A DNA stretch of 64,000 bases from Heliopora coerulea (GCA_030142905.1 JASJOG010000115.1:997001-1061000), one strand, 5' to 3'. Shown: positions 1-10,687, counted from the stretch's first letter. The notes: generated by a model from the sequence alone, not told the origin. Numbers and translations are program-made.

Positions 1-475
1 TGTTGAGTAGTGTCTTCAAGTCTTCATTGCCTTCAAGTTGAAAATTTATGCACAGTAGCATAACTTATTAATTGATGAAATTAACAATTTTTCACTGATG
101 TTTTAGTTTGGATTAGCAAGTTGGAATGATTGATCATATCATTCCAACATTCAAACCATTTTACTGGAGAGTTTGTGCATTCTAATGCATCTGTTACCAG
201 TTTGACCAACATTGAATCATTGCCATCTCCCTATAACTCCTTAATATGGCAACTGGCAAGCCTTGTAATCCTGGTTGTAAATATTTTAATTCAAATGAAA
301 ACTGCTTACAAATTTTCACACTTTTATTCAGGTAAAATTCTGATGTGAAGTAGTTGTTCATTTGCAATTGAAATTACTGACAAAATATTCTCAACAGTTG
401 ATGTTCAACTCCACTCTCAATGAAAGAAATGAAGTTAAGTGACTGGCTAAAAAAAAAACAACAGTGTTATCCAGT
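1..475. other. Downstream flank of INTS14, no gene seen
   Basis: Non-coding flank 3' of the INTS14 stop codon. The only open frame (130-348) is short, has no recognisable similarity and is low in complexity. The stretch probably includes the INTS14 3' UTR. Confidence 0.5.
323..328 (-). promoter_or_regulatory. Candidate polyadenylation signal for INTS14
   Basis: AATAAA read on the minus strand, about 150 bases downstream of the INTS14 stop codon at 476-478. Position and strand fit a poly(A) signal, but the hexamer is common by chance in AT-rich DNA. Confidence 0.35.
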
Positions 476-2962
476 TTAACTGACTGGAGCAGCAGTTATC
501 ATTTTGTTGAGATCAATTTGTGAAGCCTCTCTCATGGATCTTGCTGCATGTTGTAACTGTAACATGGCATCAGCATTGTAAGTATCAATTTCTTTCTCCA
601 AGAGTTCAGCTATTCCATCCAGCAATTCAAAGTAGCTGTAGCAAAGTGCAGCCCGACGGATCCGATTAAGTTCCTTAAAAAAACCAGTAGTTTTGTGAAC
701 TTCAAGTGTGGGGAAATTAATGTAGTTATCAAAGTTAAGGGAGTGATAAAGATGTTTGACTGAAAAATAAACCCCTACCAGTAATACAAACCTTATAGAA
801 CTGATTTAGTTTGTCTGGTAATTTCCTGGCATATCTCATCAGTTTTTGAATATCTGCCTGGAAGCAAATTAAAATGTTACCAGTATTAGAAACAGGTAAA
901 AATGTTTTCACTTAAAGTTACCATTCCTGAAATGTATTATGCCTAGAAGGAATGTTTCATCATATTCCCAAACATCAAAAAGTGAGGTGGAATGAGCTAC
1001 TGGTAATAACTGAGCTTTTTTAAACAATGTTGAGGTGTTCAGTAATCAGAAAAAACACTCCTTTTCAATATTTATTGCTTCTCAAATTAATTGTCAAAAT
1101 GTTTTGTTCATTTAGACAGTTTCTGGTTTCGCTCGTGTTTGCTTTGTGAATTGTTGATAAGTTTCAGATGGACTATTGAAACTTGATTGAGAGTGGACAA
1201 TCTTCTTAACCCTTCATGGGCTGAATTTGTTTTCTTTTGTTCTTTCTTTTTCCTTTGATTTAACTTTGGTCTCTCATTTAATATTTTGTTCTACATGTCC
1301 TATATACAGGGAACTGACCATGAATGGATTAAAGTGCTTTGCCAAGAAGATGGTACATTTTTGAAGTTCAAGCACCACCACATTTTTGGGAATTGGCAGG
1401 GCAAATTTCAGTTGCAATAAATGCTTTCAACTATGTATCTTCCAGTGGTGAATGCAAAAGACTGAAGCTATATTCAAAACTTTATTCCAATGAATAATCT
1501 GAGCCAAAATTATTATTCTAACAACCACAACTCAGCCAAGTATTTTAACAAATATTAAACCTTAGTCACCATTACCTGCAAACCACTACTTTTCACCCAG
1601 ACAACACTCGCCTGAGAATGATAACTTCGACGTCTGCTGGTCTCCACAGGAAATGGTGACTCCTCACTTTGGCCATCACATTCGTAAGGGTTTTTATCCA
1701 TTTCTGCAGCTGGTGTGAGTCGTTTCAGACTTCCTAACCATGGAATTTCAATTCCATGGGAAAATACTGATAACACCAAGTTGGATTTTTTCTTGCTGTC
1801 TGCCCATGAATAAAGCATGCCAAACCAGTTGGGGCTGAGAAGAAATTAAAGATGAAACACTGTTTATAGCAATGAAAAAATCTTTCAAATTCATGTTGAT
1901 CATTTGGACAATAATTTCAAATAATTTTATTACTTTTCAGTATGCACAAACTTTATGAAGTGTTGTGATTAAAGACATTCCATCTTACCCTAATTGTGCA
2001 AATGCAACCATCTTCTCAACCTTCAAGCTTCCATGAAGTAAAACACAAAATGATGGTGATTTTCCATCAGCAATGGACATCCCATTTTCAGCATCAGTCC
2101 CATAATTTGTCACTGATCCGGTGGGAATCACCAAATGCCTGGTCAGATATGGTGGATTACCTATATCATATGCATCAAGGAAGCCACAAATCTTGACTTC
2201 ACTTGGAAAGGGTTGTTCTTCATTAACAGTTGAGCCTCTAGCTGTTGAAACATTCTTAATGCTATGTTGTGGAGGAGGATAAAGAGTGATATTTGATTTA
2301 AGATGACCACAAGTCAATGTTCCACAATATGGTGTGTAATGTTCATGAGTTAGCCTTTTGAATGCTTCTTGGGCTGAATGAATACTGGCTGGTGAGTCTA
2401 GCATAAAAACACCACCTCCTGTTCCACAAACATCACACAAATCTTGCATTAGTTTCAAATTTGTAGAGCTTGTGTCCTCCAAAGTTGACATGCAAACAAT
2501 GTGCATTATACAAGGGAATGGCAAAGGTAAGGTGCAAGCATTTTCTGCATTTTCACCCAGCCTGTTGGTGAGGATATCTTCAATCGTTGTTGCACCTCCA
2601 AGGTTACCATCCGTTACCAAAATAAGCTGGACTGGGACTGAACAGCCCCATTCTTCAATCACCAAGTTTGAAACACCATTCAAAGCATTTCCAACGAAGG
2701 TTTTATCATAAGTATCCACGTTCAAACAACCTTCTTTCAAAGACTCGTAGTCCCTGGTAAAGCGAACCACGATTTCCCATAGCGAAGAGAACGCAATGAG
2801 CGCTGTGAATTCAAGCCTGCAGTTTTCACTAAGATAGTCGAAGAAAGAGTACAAACCGCGAATGGCAAGATGGCGCCTGTTGATGTTACTTTCGTGATGA
2901 TCGTTCGGCTGAACATTTGTCATCATGGAAAGGGAGACATCAAGCAATATTACGGTAGGCAT
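476..2962 (-). CDS. INTS14: Integrator complex subunit 14 (VWA9), four coding exons
   Basis: Subunit of the nuclear Integrator complex, which processes snRNA 3' ends and attenuates transcription; INTS14 pairs with INTS13 and INTS10 in the family. Minus-strand coding exons are 2962-1989, 1834-1576, 857-792 and 673-476. All introns are GT-AG and phases agree, giving 498 aa (human protein about 518). The start ATG (2962-2960) gives MPTVILLDVSLS, matching the conserved N-terminus and carrying the DxSxS MIDAS motif (D8, S10, S12) of a von Willebrand A domain over about residues 1-210. Other family landmarks are LEFTALIAFSSLWE, LLHGSLKVEKMVAFAQLG across the end of exon 1, GMLYSWADSKKKSNL in exon 2 and ELNRIRRAAL in exon 4. 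The uninterrupted frame in exon 1 continues 4 bases into the intron, to a TAA that overlaps the donor site. No defects are visible. The identification is by recalled similarity to the vertebrate protein and is strong. Confidence 0.95.
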
Positions 2963-3156
2963 ACTTAAGTTCGGGAGGAATTTAAAATATTGTCATGAAC
3001 AAGAAAGTGCAATGGTATGGACTTCCAAGCAAAGCTGTAATCGACTTCAATGTAACCCCATCATCCATTGTTGTCTTGTTTATCCCGCCAGAAGGAGGAG
3101 TAACAATGATAATGCGCAATCGAGTGGTTTATAGTGCGCCCGGTTTTGATAACCAG
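2963..3156. promoter_or_regulatory. INTS14: INTS14 upstream/promoter region
   Basis: Non-coding DNA between the INTS14 start codon and a MITE. Any INTS14 promoter and 5' UTR should lie here or beyond. No TATA box is obvious. A short plus-strand open frame (2995-3195) runs into the MITE and is probably spurious. Confidence 0.3.
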
Positions 3157-3362
3157 GGGCCGATTGTTCAAAGAACGATTAGCGCTAATCCATAATTACA
3201 AGTTAATCTGTAGTACAGATTTCACAGCTTGAGACCTTTTTGTGCACATCCGATATATGTTGAAGAAAATTCCTGCTTTTCTCAACAGCGTGATTAGGAT
3301 TTTTCCACAAAATTTTTCACTAATCCTAGATTAAGCTAATCACCCTTCGAACAACCGAGCCC
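3157..3362. mobile_element. MITE-like element with ~35-bp imperfect terminal inverted repeats
   Basis: The left end (GGGCCGATTGTTCAAAGAAC...) and the reverse complement of the right end (GGGCTCGGTTGTTCGAAGGG...) match imperfectly over about 35 bp. GATTAGC/GCTAATC blocks lie inside. There is no coding capacity, so it looks like a non-autonomous DNA transposon of unassigned superfamily. No clear target duplication is seen. A more diverged relative may lie near 18720-18905. Confidence 0.55.
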
Positions 3363-4234
3363 AAGGCTATTTGCGTGACAGTGCTGTTGAAACTCGTGGG
3401 TTAATTGATGGTGATTGTTGCGTGGGCGTGAATGATCTAGTTCATGACCTTGGTATTAGTTCATGATTATGCATGGTTAACAAGAAGTCTTTAGTGCGTG
3501 TGTCTTTGGAACTTGGTGATGTTGCGTGATGATGGTAAGACAGTAATGGTTGCTGGTTGGTGGTCAGATGTATAGGTACTGATGGTCAGTCGAACATGCA
3601 ATGTTGGTGTCTGTGGAAGAGAATGTATTCTCCCCAGGGAAATATCTTTGGAATGTCTGAGTTTGTAGGTAATTAAATCTTTCCTCGTTCACGTTTACTT
3701 GGCACAGTAAACAAAACCTAGCTTTGAGATCAAAAGCTAGAGAATTTCCTTCTTCGTGCACACGACTTTACCCAAGGGTTATCAATAATAAAGACTAGAT
3801 AAACGTACGAATAACAGCATCATTCCTCTCTCATGACTGCCATGAGAAAGGAATGATGTGCCCGTGTCCAACTGAGCAAGACTGCGTCAACAGACTCCTC
3901 AGGATTGCTGTGATTGCTTCCATTAAAGCAAATAAGACCAGACAGCATAAATTTTTCACTTCACACAACTAGTCTACAGTATACAATACTATACATTAAA
4001 AATTCGTTGTTATGTATACGACGAAACGTAAGATTAATATTTTATTATGCCTTTGGTACGAAGTAATCTTATTGCTACAGTTTGTAGAGAAATATTACTA
4101 TAATTTAAATACAACATATTTAGTATTTTTTTGTTGTGTTTTTTTTTTGTAACATCCGCTCCTCATCCAAGCAGGCCGCTTAAAATTACGGGGACTACTG
4201 AGTTTTTTACAGATTTACCGCATATTTTATTTTA
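3363..4234. other. Intergenic, no gene seen
   Basis: AT-rich sequence with short open frames only (one at 3564-3761, minus). No conserved domain, RNA gene or repeat boundary is recognised. Confidence 0.4.
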
Positions 4235-4408
4235 AAAACCCAAGATATAGGTTAAACAAGACTAAATGTTGAAATGGTAAATTTTCGACTTTATTGCAAA
4301 GTCGTCTTCAGACCAAGTGGTCTGAAGGTCTAAAGATTACCTTGCAACAAGTTGAATATTTACTATTTCAACATTTAGTCTTGTATATAACCTATATTCT
4401 TGGGTTTT
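4235..4408. mobile_element. Palindromic MITE, ~174 bp
   Basis: Left end AAAACCCAAGATATAGG is the reverse complement of right end CCTATATTCTTGGGTTTT apart from one inserted base. Inversion continues through ACTAAATGTTGAAAT / ATTTCAACATTTAGT. A second dyad (CTTCAGACCA/TGGTCTGAAG) sits in the middle. It is a non-coding foldback element. Confidence 0.7.
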
Positions 4409-4574
4409 CAAAATGTCGCTTATATTCGGATTTCACTTCGTTTTATACGTTCTAAAGTTGTTGACCGGTTCTGGATATTTTATGTTATTGAGTATGTTTG
4501 TCAGATGTACAAGAACGTTAACTCCAAATGCGTCAGCCGGATGGGTAACAAGCAGCGCGAATATATATCTCCTT

Positions 4575-4989
4575 TCAGTGATGTAGCTCGATCAGTGTGG
4601 CGTAAGTCGTTACAAGCTGACTTAACATCGTGAGGAACAAAGCGTTTTCCTGACCTCTTGGAAAGAAAATACTCGGATCATTTGATAAACGAGGTTGTCC
4701 ATATTTAGTCTTAAGTGGAACCATTTTCTTAATTTTGAGATTATAGAGCGGTAACTTGCACAGTACTGGCCCTCCTTCTGAAAACAGGCAGGTGCGTTGA
4801 AGTATTTCTTCCTCCTGAAAACCCGTGCTGAATGCCATATCTTCTTCTCCCTCTGTAAATCTGATAGTCTCTGTAGTTGGAACTGTTCTCCTGTTCAGTG
4901 TAGTCTAAATCTCGCGATTCCATTATCGACGTGTTTAACCTGTTCGTTGGAGAGATATCAGCTGTTTCGTTTCTTACTTTCACACCCAT
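4575..4989 (-). other. Unrecognised overlapping open frames, possible broken exon
   Basis: Two overlapping minus-strand frames (4989-4741 and 4838-4575) have non-repetitive composition and could be one exon with a frame change near 4835. The downstream frame encodes a run containing ILQRTCLFSEGGPVLCKLPL and ends in a stop at 4575. I do not recognise the product. There is no start context or splice partner I can defend, so it may be chance. Confidence 0.2.
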
Positions 4990-5285
4990 TATGTTCCTGG
5001 GAATTTGAATTGAAAAGTAACCAGCAGATTATCAAACTGCAGATAACTTGTAGCAAACTGTTTCAGATGAAGTTTGTGGCTTCTTGCTGTACCGAGTGTC
5101 GTGAAAGAACTACGCTCTGATTCGGGTATCAGGTTATATTCCTTCCTGGATGTCCCCTATTTAAAAAAACTGACGTTATTGATGAAATAAAAATCTTTTA
5201 TAGGTCCGACAGTTACCGTGAGGATGAGTTGAATTAACGTCACTGAAACGGAAAGCCGGATGCACATGAAAAAAATGACTCGGGC

Positions 5286-5478
5286 GTTCGGCACGAAGAG
5301 TTCTTTTGTTTGACATCGAAAGCCTTGCAAAATGAGAACAATCGCTTCAGCACGAAGAGTTCTTTTGTTTGACATCGAAAGCCTTGCAAAATGAGAACAA
5401 TCGCTTCAGCATGCTGAAGCGATTGTTCTCATTTTGCAAGGCTTTCGATGTCAAACAAAAGAACTCTTCGTGCCGAAC
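5286..5478. repeat. Foldback: tandem 59-bp direct repeat plus inverted copy
   Basis: A segment beginning GCACGAAGAGTTC occurs at 5290 and again at 5350 (period about 59-60 bp). It is followed by an inverted copy centred at 5411/5412 and running to about 5473. The outer five bases of the inverted copy (CGAAC) match the flank of the first direct copy, not the second. The structure would form a long hairpin. It has no coding role; frames seen here are shadows. Confidence 0.75.
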
Positions 5479-5897
5479 CCCTCTAACCCTGACGCTTGTA
5501 CTTTTTCAAAGAAGATCAAACTCTACGAGATAATTGCTGTTCGATTAATTGTTTTAAAACCAAGGTCTGCTTGTGGTTTGGAGCGAACCTGACTGAATCA
5601 GTGACGTTTGACAGGTAGGGACGGCCTGCCTAGAGGTATTTCAAATTTATGGGAAAACATTTTTATGGCTTTTGAAAGAAACTAAAAAAATAATAAAAAT
5701 AGAGATCCTCAGAAAAATAAAACGAACGTGAGAGAAGAAAAGGTAGTTGGAAAGCGATAAACGTAGTATGTCGAAAATCACGCAAAGAGTTCTTCCGTGG
5801 AGGTTCTTGTGACCGACAGCACTTAGTGGTTAACCACTTGTTTCCAGGGAAATGTTTGGGCGTAGCGTGGGTATGTCCCTTGTATATCCTGTCAATA
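5479..5897. other. Intergenic, no gene seen
   Basis: No coding exon, RNA gene or repeat boundary is recognised between the foldback at 5286-5478 and the Harbinger-like left terminus. Confidence 0.35.
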
Positions 5898-6609
5898 GGG
5901 ACCTTAAGATTTCACGACGCGCTCATCTACTACGCGGGCGGAAGTGTTCAAGTAAGCACTGAGCATGGGCGCGGGTCGTAAAAAAATTTGTCGAGCCTCT
6001 GCGACGCGGCGTTTTAGCATCTTCTGGCGTCGTCGCAGATTAGATCTCGGACGTTGTTTACATTCTTCGTTAAAATGTAAGTTTCATCTTTTTTTTTTCT
6101 TACTTTTATGCCTTGAATTTGTTATGCAATGTTGTATCGTTAAATTATTGATGAAAAGAACCTAAGTGTAATCTAACTTCATGGTTTTCACTAGTTCTAT
6201 CACTAAAACCTGAGGATCACCAAACATGTCTGCCGCACAGTCACCTCTGTCCGCTTCGAAAACTGTGAATAAATCACCGTATGAATAAATCAACAGATTC
6301 GCCGAAGAAGTAGACACAACGCTTCAGTTTGTTCACAAACAGTTCCCTGCTGACAAATGAATCGTTCAGGAAGACCCATAGCATGACCAAGGACTGGAAT
6401 TTCATTCTTGAAACGAAAGTTCGCAACACATTCATCTTCAATTTTGAGACACGTTCCCTGACTAAAATTTATTAAATATACGAGCTTTCGACTACCTAAC
6501 TGTAGTCTTCGACAGGCAAGAGTGACATAAATTAATGACTTGTAGATATTTATAGGTGCGTGTTGAATTGAGGAACTATGTGGCAGGAAGCAATTAGCGA
6601 ATACAATGC

Positions 6610-8905
6610 TTGTTGACAAGGTTCGTTGCCAACATTGAAGCCGGCATTGAAGATCTAACTGATGAATCGAAAGAGCACGTCCGTAATGCTACCGCGAGCA
6701 TCCTTGAGAAAGCCCATCTTCCTACCAACAACATCAGCAATGACGAGAAGAAAGCCTTATCTCACCTAAAGAAAGACAGAACGATAATAATAACGAAAGC
6801 TGACAAAGGTAATTGTTTTGTTGTAATGAACCGTTCTGATTACGATGATAAGATGAAAGCACTTCTCTCAGATGAAGCCACATACGACAAAGTGAAAGAA
6901 AAAAAGCCATTTGGCCGTATTGAACGAGAACTGAATGCTAGACTCCTAACTTTAAAGAACAAAGGGAAAATTGATGAAAAAACCTACAAACGATTACGCT
7001 CGACAGACGGCTTACCACTAACTATACGTGGCTCAGTAAAACACCACAAAGAAGGCTACCCGCTGCGACCCATTGTCAATTGCATTGGTTCCTCTCTCTA
7101 TAACATCTCAAAATTTCTTACAACCATACTTTCACCCATCCAAAACAAGAATGGTTGTTCTGTCAAAAACTCTTCTGAGTTCTCAAGTGAGATGACCAAA
7201 ATCAAGATTGAAGATGATGAAGTTATGGTTTCTTTTGATGTCGTCTCTCTGTTTACAGCTATCCCCGTCAAAAAAGCCTGCCAATACATACGGACAAAAC
7301 TTGAACAGGACAAGACCTTAAGCTCTCGTACTAACCTTACTATTGACGATATTATTTCACTTTTAGATTTTACACTTTCTAACAATTATTTTATTTATGA
7401 CAACGACACTTACAAACAAATACACGGATGTGCCATGGGTAGCCCTGTTAGCCCAGTCATCGCTAACCTTTGTATGGAAGCAATTGAAAATATGGCCATT
7501 CAAGCGACTCCTACGAAACCAAAAACATGGAAACGTTTTGTTGACGACAGTTTTTGTATTATTAAAAAGACGGCTATTCTCACTTTCTATGATTCTTTAA
7601 ACAACATTGACCCTTTCATTACTTTTACTATGGAACTCGAACAGGACAACAATATCGCTTTTAAAGTAAATGGTTTGAACCTGGGAGAATCGTGACATGT
7701 TTGAGGAAGTTGATCGTCCAGGTTAGTGTAGTCTTGAGAAAGACTGTTGGTTGAAGTGACTGACGTTTCGACAGCACGTTTGACTTTGTGAATAAGTCAA
7801 ACGTGCGAGCAGCCAATAGACTTACACTTCGACTAACTGATAATTAACGCCTACACAACCACACCCATTGCTTCTCGCCAAATATCACACCTCCATGACT
7901 AATACGACCGCCCACTTATCACGGACGAGCCAGATACAAATACAGGCGAACCTGACCTTTACTCTCCTTTTGACTCTGAAGATGACCGCCGCTAAGGCTG
8001 TCGAAACGTCAGTCACTTCAACCAACAGTCTTTCTCAAGACTACACTAACCTGGACGATCAACTTCCTCAAACATGTCACAATATCGCTTTTCTAGATAC
8101 CCTTATAACACGACAAGGTAACGACCTCAAAATTGACGTATACAGGAAACCCACACATACAGACAGATACCTTGACTTCAACTCACACCATGACATTAAC
8201 CACAAAATTAGCACAGCCAGAACTCTTATACACAGAGCACAAACACTACCAAGCACATACTATAGCAAACAGAACGAACTCAACCATGTAACGACAGCCT
8301 TACAAAACAACGGATACCCAGAGAGAGTTCTGAAACAAACTTTCAAAGACTTGACAACTAACAAACCCGTACCATCACCTGAAGAACTGGTAAGACAATT
8401 TTTCAAATGTGTTACTGAAAATGACAAACCAACCGGCTACGTTACTTTACCGTACGTGAGTGGGATAACTGACGCTCTCAGACGTATACTACAAAAACAT
8501 AACATTAGAGTCACTACTAAACCACTACGAACGCTACAACAAACTTTTCCTTCTCCCAAATACCAAGTTCCACCCGAACGACGAACCAATGTTGTCTACA
8601 ATATACCTTGTTTGGATTGCTCGTGGTCATACGTTGGTGAAACAGGAAGATCATTTGAAACACGAAAAAAGAAACGTATCCGGAATGTTAAAAACTATAA
8701 AAAAGGTTCAAACATAGCTAACCATGCATGGGAAAATAATCACAATATCGACTTCGCTAATAGTAGAGTAATTGATAGTGGTAACTACCGAACACGAAAA
8801 ACATTAGAATCTTGGCATACGGCTTTAATAGCGAATTCTGACAATAACTCCAAGCCGCTTCCCAGACAATACGCTGTCCTTGTCAACAAGCATTGTATTC
8901 GCTAA
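6610..8905 (+). pseudogene. Penelope-like reverse transcriptase with GIY-YIG endonuclease, disrupted
   Basis: The first part (6610-7662) carries Penelope RT blocks: DKGNCFVVMNRSDY, RPIVNCIGSSLYNISKFL, motif A SFDVVSLFTAIP, motif B GCAMGSPVSPVIANL and motif C FVDDSF with the catalytic aspartates. The frame is broken by a retroposon at 7663-8078 and resumes at 8079 (NIAFLDTLITRQ, then DVYRKPTHTDRYLDF). The C-terminus has a GIY-YIG nuclease: VVYNIPCLDCSWSYVGETGR followed by a conserved histidine region (NIANHAWENNHNIDF). Loss of the N-terminal third and the insertion make it inactive in cis. RT and nuclease active-site motifs are intact, so the element was fairly young when interrupted. The first frame lacks an ATG at its start and reads in from the inverted terminal repeat. 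Confidence 0.9.
7663..8078 (+). mobile_element. 416-bp non-autonomous retroposon with inverted arms (family copy 1)
   Basis: It is flanked by a perfect 14-bp duplication, ACAATATCGCTTTT (7649-7662 and 8079-8092), splitting the Penelope RT frame. It starts AAAGTAAATGGTTTGAACC and ends CTCAAACATGTC. The arms (about 7694-7771 and 7997-8078) are inverted copies; an internal region of about 200 bp lies between. The arm holds a hammerhead-like core: TGACT, CTGAAGA, stem GACCGCC/GGCTGTC, GAAAC, AGTCA. Two relatives lie at 58353 and 62648. It has no coding capacity. Confidence 0.85.
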
Positions 8906-9424
8906 TTGCTTCCTGCCACATAGTTCCTCAATTCAACACGCACCTATAAGTATCTACAAGTCATTAATTTATGTCACTCTTGCCTGTCGAAGACTACAGT
9001 TAGGTAGTCGAAAGCTCGTATATTTAATAAATTTTAGTCAGGGAACGTGTCTCAAAATTAATTATGTCTCAACCTGGCTGCGCAATCTCCATATTTTCTC
9101 ACATTCATCTTCGTCCATATCCTCTAAACAGAATCTGGAATAGTCTTGATATGGGAATTCTGGGTTTTTCGAACGGCAAGCATCGTACAACAATACAAAC
9201 TCATTATCATCAATAAGAGAGGAGTCGTAGGCAACGAGTAAAGCATCTCTCGCTTTTTCAAACGAGCACATTTCGCTGATACAGTGACACTGATACAGTC
9301 GCGTTGTAGAAACCGATAGAAATCTTAACGATTTTTGAACACGCAACGCAGACGCGGCTCTCCCTAGTCTTTCCTCGCATTTCATCGCGTTGTAGCTGAG
9401 CGCGTCGTCAAATCTTAAGGTCCC

Positions 9425-10315
9425 TAGTGTCTCGGCAAAGATTACGAGTACTGACCGAAATGTCGCGTTAAAGTTTACTTTAAATTTGAATTGTCTCTCT
9501 CTTCGATTCCTTTCAAAATTTCTTCCTACCGTCACCAAGCGCGATCCGTCAAATCTTGTTGTGATGTGGAGTGTAGTCAAAGTGGACTACAAGCTAGTCA
9601 CATTATACGACTCATGACAACACAAATCTCCTATGAAACAAACGGGCTTGTATTGCCCTCTTTCATTTTCTTTTTTTTTTAATTTCTTTAACATGGTGAT
9701 TATTTTTTAAATCAGATTCAGCAGTCGGGATTTTCAACGTTCCTCCAACTTTTAAAACAGTATGCTGTCGTTTTCTTAGAAAATTGCGTATGAATTAATA
9801 GCGTGCAGAGAACAACTTCCCTTTATACATGGACATCCTTGAACTACAACTACATAACTGGATCCTATTTTTAAATCGGTACATTGATAATGAATTGTCT
9901 TCGACTGAATGTTATGTACATTCACGCTTGCATCAGTCTAGGCCAATTTTTTTTATTGCTCAAAGCAGAAACTTACCATTTCACCAGGAAGGTTGTATGG
10001 CTTCATATCTCGGGTTTTTATGAACCATTTATTCTTTACATTCTTAAAATATTCTTTTTGACGCTTCATTGCGATGGGCCGACGAGCGAAGGTTGGGTTT
10101 GGTAGTAAGCTAAATGGTGGTTAGACAAGAAAAGTGTAATACATTACCGAGCATTGGCAGTTGTCGTAATAGCAACCGTTAGTGCTATATATCATCCGCT
10201 CAATGACTTGAAAATCGAAATTTCAATTTCAATACTAATTTTTTTTCTGGAGTGGATGGCAGTGATAAGGATGAGTCTAAACAGTTTTAATTTATGATGT
10301 GTTTGTGGTAGATGT
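9425..10315. other. Intergenic, no gene seen
   Basis: AT-rich DNA beyond the Harbinger right end. It contains a poly-T run near 9668-9680. Open frames at 9829-10105 are short and unrecognised. Confidence 0.35.
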
Positions 10316-10360
10316 TCTTAATACGCACGCTATCAAGCTGTTCTCTCAGAAAAACTTTCT

Positions 10361-10436
10361 GAGTCCCTGACGGGAATCGAACCCGTAACCTTCTGATCGC
10401 CGGTGAGACGCTCTAACCATTGAGCTACAAAGACTC
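10361..10436 (-). repeat. tRNA-derived SINE head
   Basis: A 76-nt tRNA-like sequence with an A-box-like TAGCTCAATGGTTAGAGCG and B box GGTTCGATTCC. Acceptor ends GAGTCTT/GGGACTC pair with two G-U wobbles. The anticodon arm has a C-C mismatch, position 33 is C instead of U, and no other tRNA is nearby, so this is a SINE head and not a working tRNA gene. Confidence 0.75.
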
Positions 10437-10611
10437 AGATGGTGAGCGAAGGTTAAATTTGTGTACTGGTTCGTATAGATGGTAGACATATGTACTGCCA
10501 GTCTGCTAGTCTTGATATGTCGTCTATTTTTATCGAGACTAGCAGACTGGCAGTACATATGTCTACCATCTATACGAACCAGTACACAAATTTAACCTTC
10601 GCTCACCATCT

Positions 10612-10687
10612 GAGTCTTTGTAGCTCAATGGTTAGAGCGTCTCACCGGCGATCAGAAGGTTACGGGTTCAATTCCCGTCAGAGACTC
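10612..10687 (+). repeat. tRNA-derived SINE head
   Basis: Inverted partner of the 10361-10436 copy. It has the same A-box region. The B box carries one change (GGTTCAATTCC), which would weaken TFIIIC binding and T-arm structure. Confidence 0.75.

Larger units (their letters stand above)
6441..9099 (+). mobile_element. Penelope-like retroelement with inverted terminal pLTRs, nested in Harbinger
   Basis: The element is bounded by a 13-bp target-site duplication, CACATTCATCTTC, at 6428-6440 and 9100-9112. Terminal segments of about 180 bp (6441-6621 and about 8878-9060) are near-identical in inverted orientation, the arrangement seen for Penelope 'pLTRs'. Between them is a reverse transcriptase plus GIY-YIG endonuclease reading frame, itself split by a 416-bp retroposon at 7663-8078. 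The N-terminal part of the usual Penelope ORF is missing, so the copy is 5' truncated. The pLTR contains a hairpin (GACTAC/GTAGTC) flanked by CGAA and GAAA. Confidence 0.88.
6290..9290 (-). pseudogene. Harbinger-type transposase N-terminal fragment, split by insertion
   Basis: Minus strand. The upstream piece (about 9280-9100) begins MCSFEKARDALLVAYDSS and includes FVLLYDACRSKNPEFPYQDY. The downstream piece (6440-6290) includes EDECVANFRFKNEIPVLG and EALCLLLRRIC before a stop. I recall the same order (LLYD..RSKNP.FPY, then DEC.A.FRF, then ALC.LL.R) in Harbinger/HARBI1-type transposases of cnidarians. The catalytic DDE region is absent. The two pieces are separated by the Penelope-like element at 6441-9099, whose 13-bp target duplication encodes the shared DEDEC/EDEC residues. 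A further frame remnant containing YGDLF may continue to about 6180. It is non-functional. Confidence 0.6.
5898..9424 (-). mobile_element. Harbinger-like DNA transposon, interrupted by a Penelope-like element
   Basis: The left terminus GGGACCTTAAGATTTCACGA at 5898 is matched in inverted orientation at the right end (9424 reading leftward: GGGACCTTAAGATTTGACGA). Inversion continues to about 35-40 bp. Both ends abut TA (5896-5897, 9425-9426), possibly a TA target duplication. Inside, on the minus strand, lie fragments resembling the N-terminal region of cnidarian Harbinger-type transposases (see separate entry). Without the 2.67-kb insertion the element would be only about 855 bp, so it was probably already an internally deleted, non-autonomous copy. 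Superfamily assignment rests on recalled protein similarity. Confidence 0.65.

Noticed and set aside
2995..3195. Small gene divergent from INTS14
   Set aside because: No recognisable similarity, and its 3' end lies inside a MITE.
6657..6675. CTGATGAATCGAAAG as a hammerhead core
   Set aside because: There is no room for stem II between CTGATGA and GAAA, and the stretch encodes conserved Penelope RT residues.
9291..9580. N-terminal extension of the Harbinger-like frame
   Set aside because: This part runs through the element's terminal inverted repeat and outside it past 9424, so it is not transposase coding sequence.
10361..10687. Two functional tRNA genes
   Set aside because: Anticodon stem mismatch, C at position 33, and placement inside a palindromic repeat indicate SINE heads.
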